33,777 bases of DNA from Rheinheimera sp. (lineage in GTDB: Bacteria > Pseudomonadota > Gammaproteobacteria > Enterobacterales > Alteromonadaceae): NCBI RefSeq assembly GCF_030824435.1, contig NZ_JAVBXS010000011.1, positions 1 through 33,777 of the forward strand, read 5' to 3'. Below are positions 33,138 through 33,777 of this stretch, piece by piece. Within the stretch, counting starts at the first letter, position 1. Every line of letters begins with the position of its first letter. The notes beneath the pieces are model-generated. The model had not been told where the DNA came from. It did no database searches and saw only the letters and a program-made list of their open reading frames with translations. The translations under genes and the position numbers were made by a program.

Positions 33138-33530
33138 ATGGCACAACATCTGAGTCTGGTGAGTTTGCTGGTGGCAGACTATGACGAGGCCATTGAGTTT
33201 TATACCAAAAAACTTGGTTTTGAACTTAAGGAAGACAGCACACAAGGGGATAAACGTTGGGTGGTGGTCAGCCCTGGTGGCAGCAGTCAGGGCGCTTTGT
33301 TGCTGGCCAAAGCTTCCAAAGCAGAACAACAGGCACTGATTGGCGGTCAGGGTGCGGGCCGGGTTTGGTTATTTTTACAGACTGATGATTTTTGGGCTGA
33401 TTACCGACGTATGCTGGACGCTGGAGTGCTGTTTTTGGAACAACCACGCGAAGAAGAGTATGCAACAGTGGTGGTGTTTGTTGATTTATACGGCAATAAA
33501 TGGGATTTATTGCAAGCAAAAAGAGCTTGA
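33138..33530 (+). CDS. VOC-fold (glyoxalase/bleomycin-resistance-like) protein
   Basis: 130 residues from the ATG at 33138, with TTGGAG about 6 nt upstream; the open frame begins at 33111 inside the preceding gene. It has the VOC pattern: LVSLLVADYDEAIEFYTKKLGFELKED in the first beta-alpha-beta unit, VWLFLQTDDFWADYRRMLDAGVLFLEQPREEEYATVVVFVDLYGNKWDLLQ in the second, including the final D-x-x-GN-x-W-x-L-x-Q. Proteins of this type bind metal and include glyoxalases, dioxygenases and drug-binding proteins; the substrate here is unknown. It is the last gene of the sensor/regulator unit. The 247 bp after it contain only a weak dyad (around 33619-33657) and no further gene. Confidence 0.85.
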   Translation: MAQHLSLVSLLVADYDEAIEFYTKKLGFELKEDSTQGDKRWVVVSPGGSSQGALLLAKASKAEQQALIGGQGAGRVWLFLQTDDFWADYRRMLDAGVLFLEQPREEEYATVVVFVDLYGNKWDLLQAKRA

Positions 33531-33777
33531 GCACTCCGCTTATATCAGTCTGACTCAGCAGGCAGCATAAATTTTGTTGTCAGGTCACGCCGCTGAAGTT
33601 GTCTGATACCGCCGTTACACAAAAAACCGGTCGTTTTTATTGTCTGGCCGGTGTTTATTTCCTTTTCTGCTTTTTTCTTTCGGGCATTGTGGCATCTGTT
33701 GTTAAAGCTGCCGCTTTTGCCGTTTGTTTTTTCATAGCATTTTAAAAAAATGTAACTGCTTTCAATTTGACTGCGGC

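Overview
The window looks like chromosomal DNA of a free-living aquatic gammaproteobacterium, probably close to Rheinheimera or another Alteromonadales/Chromatiaceae-type genus. This is inferred from a laminarinase next to a TonB receptor of the Caulobacter/Xanthomonas type, yfiF and rlmJ orthologues close to the E. coli proteins, AhpC/AhpF, and LytS/LytTR and NarL-type two-component pairs. No rRNA, tRNA or CRISPR was found. Nearly all genes are intact, and most have a visible Shine-Dalgarno site and often a hairpin terminator.

Left part (1-8650). The window opens inside an IS481-type insertion sequence: the first codons of its transposase and one terminal repeat are visible. A short membrane protein and an HPt/HD-GYP signalling protein follow. 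Next is a minus-strand beta-glucan module: a lipoprotein GH16 laminarinase with three copies of a WDCCGG-type C-terminal module, then a TonB-dependent receptor. A LacI-type palindrome lies over the likely transcription start of this module. Upstream of it sits a lone, decayed IS481-like end in the same orientation as the one at the left edge.

Middle part (8650-21130). This holds a YkvA-like (DUF1232) protein, a large secreted zinc metalloprotease, a DoxX-like membrane protein, and a metallo-beta-lactamase-fold hydrolase divergent from a TetR regulator, with two related operators between them. The peroxide-defence genes ahpC and ahpF follow as separate units; both have the same 13-bp word upstream, and a cluster of hairpins lies between them. 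A receiver-like/TPR protein, an M24 peptidase-like protein and a lytic transglycosylase complete this part.

Right part (21130-33777). This holds a lipoprotein with an 18-residue DGSG repeat (predicted beta-helix) and a LytS/LytTR two-component pair. A flagellin-like helical protein next to a FlaF-like protein is the most unusual pair in the window. Then come a superinfection-immunity-like membrane protein, the TrmH-family methyltransferase YfiF, the 23S rRNA methyltransferase RlmJ, an S1/P1 nuclease, a HutD/Ves-family protein with an unrecognised acidic partner, and a DUF2306-like membrane protein divergent from a NarL-type sensor/regulator pair followed by a VOC-fold protein.

No single locus is clearly a new defence or mobile system. 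The best leads are the flagellin-like/FlaF-like pair outside any visible flagellar locus, the GH16 enzyme with triplicated modules and its LacI-type control site, the hairpin cluster between ahpC and ahpF, and the HPt/HD-GYP fusion with eroded motifs.
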